Below are positions 20,701 to 29,148 of a stretch of DNA of 64,000 nt, piece by piece. The notes under the pieces were generated by a model that saw only the letters and a list, made by a program, of their open reading frames with translations, did no database searches and had not been told where the DNA came from. Position 1 is the stretch's first letter. The number at the start of each line of letters is the position of its first letter. The translations under genes and the position numbers were made by a program. Source of the DNA: Paeniglutamicibacter antarcticus (lineage in GTDB: Bacteria; Actinomycetota; Actinomycetes; Actinomycetales; Micrococcaceae); assembly GCF_900010755.1 (NCBI RefSeq), contig NZ_CZJT01000079.1:213834-277833 (forward strand), read 5' to 3'.

Positions 20701-22472
20701 CGCCCAAAACAGACCAACCTACGAGAATGGCCCGGCGAGAAGCTACCTTAGATTCGTTCGAAAAACGTAGTAGCTTCATTGATTCCGTGGTCAGCTCGTC
20801 ACTTGCGTCCAGATATTTGGGTGATACGACTGTGTTTCCTCTGCTTAAGGGACTGCAGCCTGACCTGTATCGGTGCTTCATGCCGCTCGTGTGGAGAAAC
20901 GCCTCGAAACGCGGTGTTAGCGCGCTTATACATTTAGAGACTCATTTTACGGACGAAAATGCGGGGAGCCTACGCAAAGCCAGTTATTTAAGGCTTCGAA
21001 GGCACTGGCAGTTCATAAACGAACTTCAGCTTTTTGAAATACAGGATCAGAAACGTTATGGCGTTAACATTTACGGTGCGTCCCGCTCCGCGCCCAGTTT
21101 TTTGCATGCTGTGAGCCTCTATCACCCTGTCATGGTCGAACGTTCCATGAAACACCAGGGAGATGGTCCTGAGCCGGGAATTAAGGATGAACTTGGTCGC
21201 TGGGACCAAACTCCTCATAGTGGACGCATCTCTCTTGTTTCAGGGCCTGAACTTCAGGGTTGGTCCGAAATTTTAGACTATGGACCAGATGATTATCTGC
21301 AAACACCTATGGTTTATGCCGTCAATCGTTCAACTGACATCGTATTGAGAAAATTGGCACGTTGCGATCGAATGTCGCAACTACCCTTAGTGATGTCCAA
21401 GGGACTGGACGAGAGCACTGACCGAAAAAAGGGCCTACTCGATATTGAATGGGGAAGCCCAGGATCTTGGGACCAGGTTATTCTTCAGGGCCCGCACCTT
21501 TATGTAGCAGATCCATTTTACAAGAGGCCTAATGCGTCGATGTTGCACCAGCAAGACTGGACACCGAATGATCTAGAAGTGCTTGGAGTTTCCGCAATTC
21601 CGATTACCTGTTGGATGCCACGAGGCGTTAAAGATAGCGACTTGTCAGTAGACCTAAGTGCGAACGACCACTACCGTGTCGCCTGGCGCGGAATGGCTCC
21701 TAATACCGGGGAACGTACATTTGTGCCAGCTATTATTCCCCCAAAGGCCGGCCATCTGCGTACGGTTCAAGCGGTGGCTATCCCCGAACGTAGCGGTTTT
21801 GAACTGGCGCAAATGGCCAGCTTCGCATCCTCCATTCTCTCGGATTTTTCGGTGCGCTCATCGCCTAAAAGCCATATTCTCGGTTCGACGTTCGCGCGAC
21901 TGCCCTATCTTGAAGACTTTCCGCTCACTGATCTTCTCGTTTTGAGGACTCTCCGTTTAAACTGTCTGACTGAGGCGTACGCCGGCCTGTGGTCAAGTGC
22001 ATACAGAGATGTCTTCACGCACGATAGGTGGGTCCTTGATTGTTCGGATGAGCCGAGTTCTCTTGGAGATGTTGCTGCAGCCTGGGATGAGCAAACGCCA
22101 CTGCGTCGTGCGGAACAGCGGAGAGCGGCACAGGTGGAAATTGATGCCCTAGTTGCACTCGCATCGGGTGTCACTGCTGATGAATTGTGCACTATCTACC
22201 GGTCCCAATTCCCTGTTCTGCATGGTTACGAACGCTATGCCTTCTACGACTCGAAAGGTCGTAAAGTACCCCGTGCGTTGAATACTCTCTACCGCCAACA
22301 GGGGGAGTCTCTCACAATCGAGGACCGATCTTGGAAGCACCCGGAAAGCGGCGTCGAGTATGTCTTCGAGTTTCCGTTCCGCAGCTTCGATCGTGAAGAC
22401 GATATGAAGAAGGCGTACTCGCACTTCGCGCAGCTTCTTGACGAGAAACAGATCGAGGAGCTCGCGAAGTGA
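17781..22472 (+). CDS. drmMI: Large N6-adenine DNA methyltransferase, DrmMI-like
   Basis: 1563 residues. SAM-binding motif I PALGSGAF lies at 561-568, with YYTPEVLTKFVV about 40 residues before it as in Eco57I/PglX-type enzymes. Catalytic motif IV NPPW is at 950-953, so a long insertion of nearly 390 residues separates the two. It should methylate adenine in host DNA at the system's recognition site, as DrmMI does in DISARM. The first ~2.1 kb is about as GC-rich as its neighbours (a hand-counted line at 18,301 is 65 percent). The part after motif IV is much poorer (40 percent in lines at 21,001 and 21,301). That part probably contains the target-recognition region and may have been exchanged by recombination. 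The stop overlaps the next GTG start (GTGA). A PglX assignment is the main alternative. Confidence 0.8.
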   Translation: MPSFDSIIVGEDWISEHYFTTDSTKESFQGEVLKRRKLWDEDSKAGHSTTLTRFSQHRGELQVRLAELAEDPSGAHEAYNLLRTALGFNGTVSALTAQRSGTETVIPFVWNGAGGEILFLESAPADSIEDFLGASRPLGRVIADGKEDTERTTAKLISELYLADTPPKYIVAMAGKWLVLTEQERWAEGRYLAADVLLVADRNDGKKGQEIDRFLTALGRDALMPSPDGTIWWDEILESSVNHTVGVSKDLREGIRRSIEIIANDVLARRATTDTELEAIDGQVLARQSLRFLYRILFLLYAEASPELGVLPVGAGEYNEGYGLDRLRELTLVEIHDDSSLRGTHIFESLNGLFRLVDSGHNPLTGLDEGTETSANEGLRFDALKADLFAPTATSLINETKLSNGELQRVLQHLLLSRESRGKDRGFISYAELGINQLGAVYEGLMSYTGFIAETDLHEVAKDGDASKGSWVVPTDRSDSVESKHFVKERNERTGDLETVVHRKGSFVFRLAGRERQQSASYYTPEVLTKFVVSQALEELLDQAGTATPADDILKLTVCEPALGSGAFAIEAVRQLAGEYLKRKQDELDVQIPADEYPRELQKVKAQIALHQVHGVDLNSTAVELAEVSLWLDTMVKDLEAPWFGLRLRRGNSLIGARRATYSRQSVNDKSWLNSAPQDAPLTGLVDAMHRETDDAAVAGRIHHFLLPAAGWGAASDTKEVKELANDAQQRLKVWRKQALNQPTKAQIDRFAKLSNRVEILWKYALRRLQIADAGARRNIDYFGRSGSAEIRGEDGDATPVTRTQIEDALGNQNGAFQRLRRVMDAWNALWFWPITEAKTKGQQPPSIDEWIEALEGILGRMDYLPLADRNFGRAKGQEILAPSMTWEDLDISEPLAIAGSRAIGIEQVLRDHPWLKVCEDVAKDQGFFHWELDFASVFGGGGFDLQVGNPPWVRPRFEEAPLLAEFDPWWQLAPKTDQPTRMARREATLDSFEKRSSFIDSVVSSSLASRYLGDTTVFPLLKGLQPDLYRCFMPLVWRNASKRGVSALIHLETHFTDENAGSLRKASYLRLRRHWQFINELQLFEIQDQKRYGVNIYGASRSAPSFLHAVSLYHPVMVERSMKHQGDGPEPGIKDELGRWDQTPHSGRISLVSGPELQGWSEILDYGPDDYLQTPMVYAVNRSTDIVLRKLARCDRMSQLPLVMSKGLDESTDRKKGLLDIEWGSPGSWDQVILQGPHLYVADPFYKRPNASMLHQQDWTPNDLEVLGVSAIPITCWMPRGVKDSDLSVDLSANDHYRVAWRGMAPNTGERTFVPAIIPPKAGHLRTVQAVAIPERSGFELAQMASFASSILSDFSVRSSPKSHILGSTFARLPYLEDFPLTDLLVLRTLRLNCLTEAYAGLWSSAYRDVFTHDRWVLDCSDEPSSLGDVAAAWDEQTPLRRAEQRRAAQVEIDALVALASGVTADELCTIYRSQFPVLHGYERYAFYDSKGRKVPRALNTLYRQQGESLTIEDRSWKHPESGVEYVFEFPFRSFDREDDMKKAYSHFAQLLDEKQIEELAK

Positions 22473-25400
22473 CCGAACTTCTACCAACCTTCCAGGCGGG
22501 GGATCTGCGCCGCGGATTGTCTGACTATCTGGCAACCACATTTGCGTTGACGGATGGTACCGCTCAGTCTGCGATTAAGGACTTCCTAGGACACCCCGAG
22601 GACGGCTTGTTCAAGGGACCCTATGTGCGGTTGCGGCTGCCATTTGAGCCGGCTCAATCAGGATGGCGTGAATGCCTTGATTGGTACCAGGGGTTCGATC
22701 CGTATGGACATCAAGCGCAGGCCTTCGCACGGCTAACCAGCAAAGGGCCGGAGGGCGGCTATCGCCGTCCGGAACCGACCTTGGTCACCACCGGAACCGG
22801 CTCGGGTAAGACCGAAGCATTCCTGTACCCGATCCTCGACCATGTCTTGCGTGCCAAGAAAGACGGCGTCACGGGAACCAAGGCGCTGATTCTGTACCCC
22901 ATGAATGCGCTGGCGAATGACCAAGCAAACCGTCTGGCAGCGCTGCTGACGACTCACCCAGAGCTCTCGGGCATTACTGCAGGCATCTACACAGGCCAAA
23001 AGGATTCAACACGGACCAGGGTGTCCGCTGACGGGCTGGTCAACGACCGTCACTTTTTCCGCGAGGATTCACCGGACATCCTGCTGACCAACTACAAGAT
23101 GCTGGATATGCTCTTGTTGCGCCACCAGGACGCACCTATTTGGCAAAAGTCTGCCACCAGCTTGCAGTACGTCGTCCTGGACGAATTCCACACATATGAC
23201 GGCGCCCAGGGCACCGATGTCGCGATGTTGCTGCGTAGACTCGGAATCACACTCAAGAGCCACTGGCCGCAGGATCTTGATGGCCATCGCTACCTGACTG
23301 AAATCGATCGCCAGCGGCCATTGGGCGCGATAACGCCCGTGGCAACTTCGGCAACGCTCGGAAGCAAGGGCGACCCCGAAGCGATGCTTCAGTTCGCCGA
23401 AACCGTGTTTGGTGAAAAGTTTGATGATGCTGCGGTCATCACCGAGACGCGTATGACTGTCGAGGACTGGTGTGAAGCAGGCGACGAACCTAACGCCTAT
23501 TCTGTCAGTGAAATCGCAGAAGATCTTTTGCCAACACTCGCTTACCTTGAGGACGCCGAAGAAATCGAGCCAACGCACCTTTATCATCCCGCCCCTGAAG
23601 CTCTATGGGTGAAAGTTGACCCGATTGCCACGGCGATCGCGAAGACGCTTTTCCGTCAGGTGCCGGATGATCTGGCATACGCCTTGCGCCAGCATCCACT
23701 TACGAGGGAAGTGCTGCAGTACGCAATGGATGCGATCTCGCTAAGTACACTGGCTGAACGGATCTTTGGTCCGCGAACCATCTTGTGGGGCGGAACTCTA
23801 GATGCCGCCGAAGAGTACTTGTCCTATTTCATCGCTCTACTTAGTAAGCTTCGTGCGGCCGAAGGGCGATCAGAAATCACCGTCGAGGTGCACCTTTGGA
23901 TTCGTGAAATGTCGAGGGTAGATGCCGCCGTGGACCCGGCACCGCGCTTCCGATGGTCGGACGATGGTGTGGACCAGTCCGAAGATAGATTCTTTCCGGC
24001 CATATACTGTCGCCACTGCGGTCGCAATGGATGGGCAGTACTGCTGGCACCCACCGGCACCGACTTGGATCTGGATGACGCTAAGATCCGTACCGCTCGC
24101 CTGGCCAACAACGGCCGGTTCCGAGCACTGATCTCCGCAGCCAATGAGGCGGACATGCTCGAGTACGGCAAGGATGGAGCGGAAGAAGTCCAAGGATTGC
24201 GCTGGCTACACACCATCAACCGGACGCTCTTGAAAGAAACACCCGCTGAGGACGATTCTGATCTCAGCGAGGGGCGGATCATGCCCGTTCTGATGCTGGA
24301 TGGTTCCGACGCAGACGATCAGTCCACACAAGATATGTGCCCGTCTTGCTTGAACAAAGACGGTATTGCGTTCGTCGGTAGCGCCGTGGCGACAATGCTT
24401 TCGGTCACCATTTCCAATCTCTTCGGTGCCGAGGCCCTTGCCGACGGGGAGAAGAAGGCCCTAGTATTCACGGACAGTGTCCAGGACGCCGCCCACCGTG
24501 CCGGATTCGTGCAGTCCAGATCCCACACCATGACCCTGCGTACCGCGCTGCGCCGAGCCCTGGGCGACGGTCCTATGACGCTGGCCGAGCTTGTGGAAAA
24601 CGCAATTTCCAGTGCAGCGACACCGACCGACCGTTACCAGATCATTGCGCCCGAGTTTGTGGACCGTGACCTCTTCCGTCCCTTTTGGGATCCCCAGGCT
24701 AAGCCGGATGCACAGCTACCTGCCCGTCGCGCAGCGAAGAAGAGATTGCTCTTCGACGCAGCCCTGGAATTCGGCCTGCAGTCACGCACCGGACGCACCC
24801 TTGAACTCACCGGAAGCGTCGTGGTGGAAACTGATGCCGGGAGCCCGGCACGCATCACGGCCCTTGCCCGGCGAGCTTATGATTCCACCGCCCACCAGGT
24901 TTCACTCGACTACATAGCACCCACCGATGCGGAGTTAATCCATTGGGTCCGCGGCACGTTGGAGCGCATCCGCATCCGCGGGGGAATCGCGCACCCATGG
25001 CTGGCCAAGTACATCGCCACCGATGGCAAACGCTTCCAGATCTGGGGAGGACGCCCCAAACACGAGGGCATGCCCGCATTCCCCTCAGGGCGCCCGGCGC
25101 CGGCTTTCCCACGTATGGGTAAGGCCGAAGCTGCGACCGAAAATCTGGATCCGGTAACCTCATCCGCCAGTTGGTACGCTCGCTGGACCGAACGCTGCCT
25201 GAACGCTAGCCGAGCCGACAGCGGCTACATGGCCAAGGCCCTGATCATGGCCCTGGTGGAGGACGGCGTACTCGGCAGCTCGACCACAGACTCGGGTGCC
25301 GCCGCTTACTGGCTAGACCCGGAGAAGATCGTGTTGAGCTCACCCGGGGCCGATGCCCTCGAATCGGGTGAACACTTGCTGGCGTGCAACACCTGCAAGG

Positions 25401-28400
25401 CGATCACGCCTGGCAGTGCCGCTGTCATCGACCAACTTGATGGCGCTCCCTGCCTTCTGGTCCGCTGTTCGGGAACGCTGACACGCAAGAACGGCGAAGT
25501 CCGCAACTACTACCGCGACCTGTACGCCTCAACTGACAGCAAGCGCGTGGTTGCCCGGGAACACACCTCCCTGTTGGACGACAAGAAACGACTGCAGTAC
25601 GAGCGCGAGTTCCGTGACGGCGCCGAGAACCCGGATGCGCCCAACGTTCTAGTAGCCACGCCCACCTTAGAAATGGGTATCGACATTGGTGACCTTTCCT
25701 GCGTCATGCTCGCCTCCCTGCCAACCTCAGTTTCTTCCTACCTCCAGCGTGTGGGCCGTGCCGGTCGTCTGACCGGTAATTCGCTGGTCTTGGCATTTGT
25801 CCGAGGACGCGGTGAACACCTGCCGAAGTTGCACGATCCACTCTCAGTCATCAATGGGGAAGTCCGCCCGCCTGCGACGTTCCTTGACGCCGAAGAGATC
25901 CTACAGCGCCAATACGTTGCACATCTCGTGGACCGGTTTGCCCGACGCAGTGATCGCCCGCATCCCAAGGATGCCATCCAGGCACTCGGGAAGGTTGATC
26001 CGGGCTCATTCATTGGGGAGCTGATCGAGGACGCTACCGACAACTCGAATTTGTATCTGTCGGAGTTCTTCGCCCAATTCGCTGGGAACCTCACCCAGGA
26101 AAGCTTTGACCAACTCACCGGTTGGGCAGGCGAACAATCCGACGGAGAACCCAGCGGGCTTTCACGCCACTTGATCCGTGCCTCGGGGTTGTGGGTTGCC
26201 GACGTCGCGGAGCTGGTGGAACGCCGGAAGCAGATCGAGGTGGCCCTGCCTGAACTCGAGGCTGCGATTGCCCGAACACTGCACCTGGGCGACGACGAAC
26301 GCGACGATCTCCAGGCATTGCGCACTGCCAAGGCAACGCTGGGCATGATCGGAGGGCAGCTCAAGGAGCTGCGCGGCGGCTACTGGATTTCCGTGCTCGA
26401 GGCTTACGGCATCCTGCCCAACTACACCTTGCTGGATGACACCGTCACCCTGGACGTCGGCCTCTCCTGGAAGGACGCTGACACCAACGAATTCCAAACT
26501 GATTCACTGAGCTACAGCCGTGGCGCGTCAGTTGCCCTGTCCGAGCTGGCGCCCGGCGCCACGTTCTATGCCCAAGGCATGGAAGTCTTGATCGACGCCG
26601 TGGATCTGGGCCCGCAGAATAGCCATATCGAGAAGTGGCAGCTGTGCCCCAATTGTGGATGGGCCAAAACCGACGTGGCAACCAGTGCATCCGCTTCCAC
26701 TTGCCTGCGCTGCGGCAGCGCAGGGATTGCGGACATGAGCCAAGTCTTGGACGTGGTGGTCATGAAGAAGGTCTCCGCCGAGGTCAGACGCGATGAGGCT
26801 GCCATTGGAGACCGCCGGGAAAACCGCATCCGCGAACGCTTCAACATCTTGGCTGCAGCGGACATCGACCCGAAACATATTCAGCGGACGTGGTTCCTCG
26901 AGGGCTACGATTTTGGTGCCGAATACCTGAACCGGGTCGACATCCGCTGGATCAATACGGGTAAGGCGATTGCATCCGGTGGCACCCGGACCATTGCCGG
27001 TGAGGAGATCAAGGCTCCACTATTCAGGCTTTGCTCTCACTGCGGGCAGCTGGATCAATCAGCTAAGGAAAACAAACCCACCGAGCACCGCTTCTGGTGC
27101 AAATACCGCAAGGCCGAACAAGAAAGCGTCCAAGAGGTTGCCCTCGCCCGAACACTGGGGACCCAGGGGGTGGTACTTCATCTGCCGCTGGATGCCACCT
27201 TGGGAGACGACTTCTCCGTCCCGAGCCTGCAGGCCTCGATCCTTCTCGGCCTTCAAAAAGTGATCGGTGGAGCGCCGGACCATCTTGACGTCATCCGCAT
27301 TAGTGACCCGTCGTTCGACGGCGGCCGGCTCGCCCTCCTGCTGCACGACAAGGTGCCCGGCGGCACCGGATATTTGGCGCGCTTTGGCGACCCGCACCGC
27401 GTCTGGGAACTTCTCGAAGCAGCCTGGCAAACAGTGGCCGATTGCTCGTGCCAGCACGAGGAAAGGCTGGCATGTCACAACTGCCTGCTACCGTTCGCCG
27501 ATCCCTGGAACGTCGACAGGATTGCTCGAGCAACCGCGGAGCGCCTGCTGGGCAAAATCCTACGTGCCGGCAAACAAGCTGTTGACGGTGGCACACAGCC
27601 TTCCTACGCCGTTGACTGGACAGTCACGGAGGATGCACCTGTCAACATCACCAACATTGAGTCGCTTTTGGAGCAGCGGTTCCGCCAGGCATTCGTGAAG
27701 AGACTTAAGGACTCTGGTGCGTTCCACAAGATCATCCCGGGGGCCGGGGCTGACACCATCAACTTCCGTATCCCAGGCCAGCCGTATACCTGGCAGCTCA
27801 TTCCACAAGTGGACCTGCACGGTACCCGGCCCGATTTCTTGCTCAAGGCACCGGACCCGAACATACCGGATCTGGCGATCTACACGGATGGATACCAATT
27901 CCATGCCTCGCCCGAGCACAACCGCCTGGCCGACGACGCCCACAAACGTGACAAGCTCCGTGCCCAAGGAATCATTCCCTGGGCGGTGACATGGCAAGAC
28001 GTCGAAGCTTTCAGTTCAGCGGATTCGGTCAGCGCGCCACCTGCGTGGGTAGACGCCAGGCTGAATATGCAGCTTCAGGCAAAGTTCTCGCCCTCTGCCG
28101 CCCTCATGGCGTTGCTCGGGCGCGATGCGATGACGCAGCTTTGGCATTGGATTCACGAGCCGGACTCATATGCGTGGGGTAAATTCTCCGAGCTGGTGCC
28201 GTTTATGCTGCGCACCGCCGGTGCCGGAAAAATGGACCCTGACGCTGTTCCACTCGTGGCGCAGGAGCTGGCCCGCGGTGATGCTCCCACTCCTCCGCCT
28301 GGAAACGCCGTCTATTGGACCCGGCAACTGGGAAGCGTGGCATTCGCCTGCGCGGCGCCGGGCCAGTCTCCGTCGACCTTCTCTGTGGGCTTGAGCCTTG

Positions 28401-29146
28401 ATGACCGGACCGAAGCCGTTCAAGGTGAGGGCTTCGACAAATCGTGGCGCGAGTGGCTCCGGCTCTCTAACCTCATGGCTTTCAAGACGATCGGTCTGTC
28501 GATTTCCACTGTTGGGTTGGACGTGGAGGAAGGCTCGATCGACGTCGAGTCGACACGCAAGGGCAAAGTGGAGCTTCCCGTGGGGTGGGAGGGTTTGCTG
28601 GAGGAAGCCCTGGAGGATGAGCGTGAATTGCTCGTGGCGTTGGCAGCGGCCGGCGTTGGCGATCCTCCGGAACTCGGCCTGGAATCAGATTCGGGATATG
28701 CGTTGTCACTGGCCTGGCCGGATCGAAAGATTGGCGTGCTGATCGATGATGATTCCGAGGCCTGTGCAGCTCTGGAACACGAGGGATGGACCATTCTCGG
28801 TCCGGATATCGATGCCATCTTGCGAATTCTCGGAAGCGACCCAAGCCTTCCCGGGGAGGCGGTAGGTGGCCAGATCGCGGCCGGCTGGCAGTCGTTGCTG
28901 GACGATGCACTGGATGATGAACGCGGATTGATTCTAGAACTTGCCACGGCAGGACTCGAACCGATGCCTATCATGGGCATCGAGATCGGTGACGGGTATC
29001 CGGTGCTCCTGGCCTGGCCGGAGACGAAAATGGCCGTCGCCTATGACGGAGACGGAGAGCACGGCGATCTAGTGTCGGCGGGATGGACCATAGTGGATCC
29101 AAACGCGCAACAAATTCTTGACATGGTGAATGGGAAGGGACAATAG
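22469..29146 (+). CDS. DEAD/DEAH helicase with DUF1998 and REase-like region, unsplit DrmA/DrmB-like
   Basis: 2225 residues starting at GTG 22469. The SF2 helicase has GTGSGKTEA (K114), a DEFH box (D238) and QRVGRAGR (1093-1100). A DUF1998/MrfA-type module follows with CSC...CHNC at C1659, C1661, C1669 and C1672. Next is a restriction-nuclease-like stretch with RPDF (D1789), YTDG (D1807) and a downstream KRDKLRAQG block. At the C-terminus an ~86-residue unit is repeated in tandem, starting at G2039 and G2139 (GWEGLLEEAL and GWQSLLDDAL). In characterised DISARM the helicase (DrmA) and DUF1998 protein (DrmB) are separate subunits; here both functions sit on one chain with an added putative nuclease. 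The gene is tightly coupled to its neighbours: a GTGA overlap upstream and two bases downstream. The nuclease call is by motif resemblance only. Confidence 0.8.
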   Translation: MTELLPTFQAGDLRRGLSDYLATTFALTDGTAQSAIKDFLGHPEDGLFKGPYVRLRLPFEPAQSGWRECLDWYQGFDPYGHQAQAFARLTSKGPEGGYRRPEPTLVTTGTGSGKTEAFLYPILDHVLRAKKDGVTGTKALILYPMNALANDQANRLAALLTTHPELSGITAGIYTGQKDSTRTRVSADGLVNDRHFFREDSPDILLTNYKMLDMLLLRHQDAPIWQKSATSLQYVVLDEFHTYDGAQGTDVAMLLRRLGITLKSHWPQDLDGHRYLTEIDRQRPLGAITPVATSATLGSKGDPEAMLQFAETVFGEKFDDAAVITETRMTVEDWCEAGDEPNAYSVSEIAEDLLPTLAYLEDAEEIEPTHLYHPAPEALWVKVDPIATAIAKTLFRQVPDDLAYALRQHPLTREVLQYAMDAISLSTLAERIFGPRTILWGGTLDAAEEYLSYFIALLSKLRAAEGRSEITVEVHLWIREMSRVDAAVDPAPRFRWSDDGVDQSEDRFFPAIYCRHCGRNGWAVLLAPTGTDLDLDDAKIRTARLANNGRFRALISAANEADMLEYGKDGAEEVQGLRWLHTINRTLLKETPAEDDSDLSEGRIMPVLMLDGSDADDQSTQDMCPSCLNKDGIAFVGSAVATMLSVTISNLFGAEALADGEKKALVFTDSVQDAAHRAGFVQSRSHTMTLRTALRRALGDGPMTLAELVENAISSAATPTDRYQIIAPEFVDRDLFRPFWDPQAKPDAQLPARRAAKKRLLFDAALEFGLQSRTGRTLELTGSVVVETDAGSPARITALARRAYDSTAHQVSLDYIAPTDAELIHWVRGTLERIRIRGGIAHPWLAKYIATDGKRFQIWGGRPKHEGMPAFPSGRPAPAFPRMGKAEAATENLDPVTSSASWYARWTERCLNASRADSGYMAKALIMALVEDGVLGSSTTDSGAAAYWLDPEKIVLSSPGADALESGEHLLACNTCKAITPGSAAVIDQLDGAPCLLVRCSGTLTRKNGEVRNYYRDLYASTDSKRVVAREHTSLLDDKKRLQYEREFRDGAENPDAPNVLVATPTLEMGIDIGDLSCVMLASLPTSVSSYLQRVGRAGRLTGNSLVLAFVRGRGEHLPKLHDPLSVINGEVRPPATFLDAEEILQRQYVAHLVDRFARRSDRPHPKDAIQALGKVDPGSFIGELIEDATDNSNLYLSEFFAQFAGNLTQESFDQLTGWAGEQSDGEPSGLSRHLIRASGLWVADVAELVERRKQIEVALPELEAAIARTLHLGDDERDDLQALRTAKATLGMIGGQLKELRGGYWISVLEAYGILPNYTLLDDTVTLDVGLSWKDADTNEFQTDSLSYSRGASVALSELAPGATFYAQGMEVLIDAVDLGPQNSHIEKWQLCPNCGWAKTDVATSASASTCLRCGSAGIADMSQVLDVVVMKKVSAEVRRDEAAIGDRRENRIRERFNILAAADIDPKHIQRTWFLEGYDFGAEYLNRVDIRWINTGKAIASGGTRTIAGEEIKAPLFRLCSHCGQLDQSAKENKPTEHRFWCKYRKAEQESVQEVALARTLGTQGVVLHLPLDATLGDDFSVPSLQASILLGLQKVIGGAPDHLDVIRISDPSFDGGRLALLLHDKVPGGTGYLARFGDPHRVWELLEAAWQTVADCSCQHEERLACHNCLLPFADPWNVDRIARATAERLLGKILRAGKQAVDGGTQPSYAVDWTVTEDAPVNITNIESLLEQRFRQAFVKRLKDSGAFHKIIPGAGADTINFRIPGQPYTWQLIPQVDLHGTRPDFLLKAPDPNIPDLAIYTDGYQFHASPEHNRLADDAHKRDKLRAQGIIPWAVTWQDVEAFSSADSVSAPPAWVDARLNMQLQAKFSPSAALMALLGRDAMTQLWHWIHEPDSYAWGKFSELVPFMLRTAGAGKMDPDAVPLVAQELARGDAPTPPPGNAVYWTRQLGSVAFACAAPGQSPSTFSVGLSLDDRTEAVQGEGFDKSWREWLRLSNLMAFKTIGLSISTVGLDVEEGSIDVESTRKGKVELPVGWEGLLEEALEDERELLVALAAAGVGDPPELGLESDSGYALSLAWPDRKIGVLIDDDSEACAALEHEGWTILGPDIDAILRILGSDPSLPGEAVGGQIAAGWQSLLDDALDDERGLILELATAGLEPMPIMGIEIGDGYPVLLAWPETKMAVAYDGDGEHGDLVSAGWTIVDPNAQQILDMVNGKGQ

Positions 29147-29148
29147 AA

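Noticed and set aside
14921..22472. BREX type 3 (BrxHII plus PglX) as identity for the helicase-methyltransferase pair
   Set aside because: No PglZ, BrxC, BrxA or BrxF gene is present, and a DUF1998 helicase follows, which fits DISARM better.
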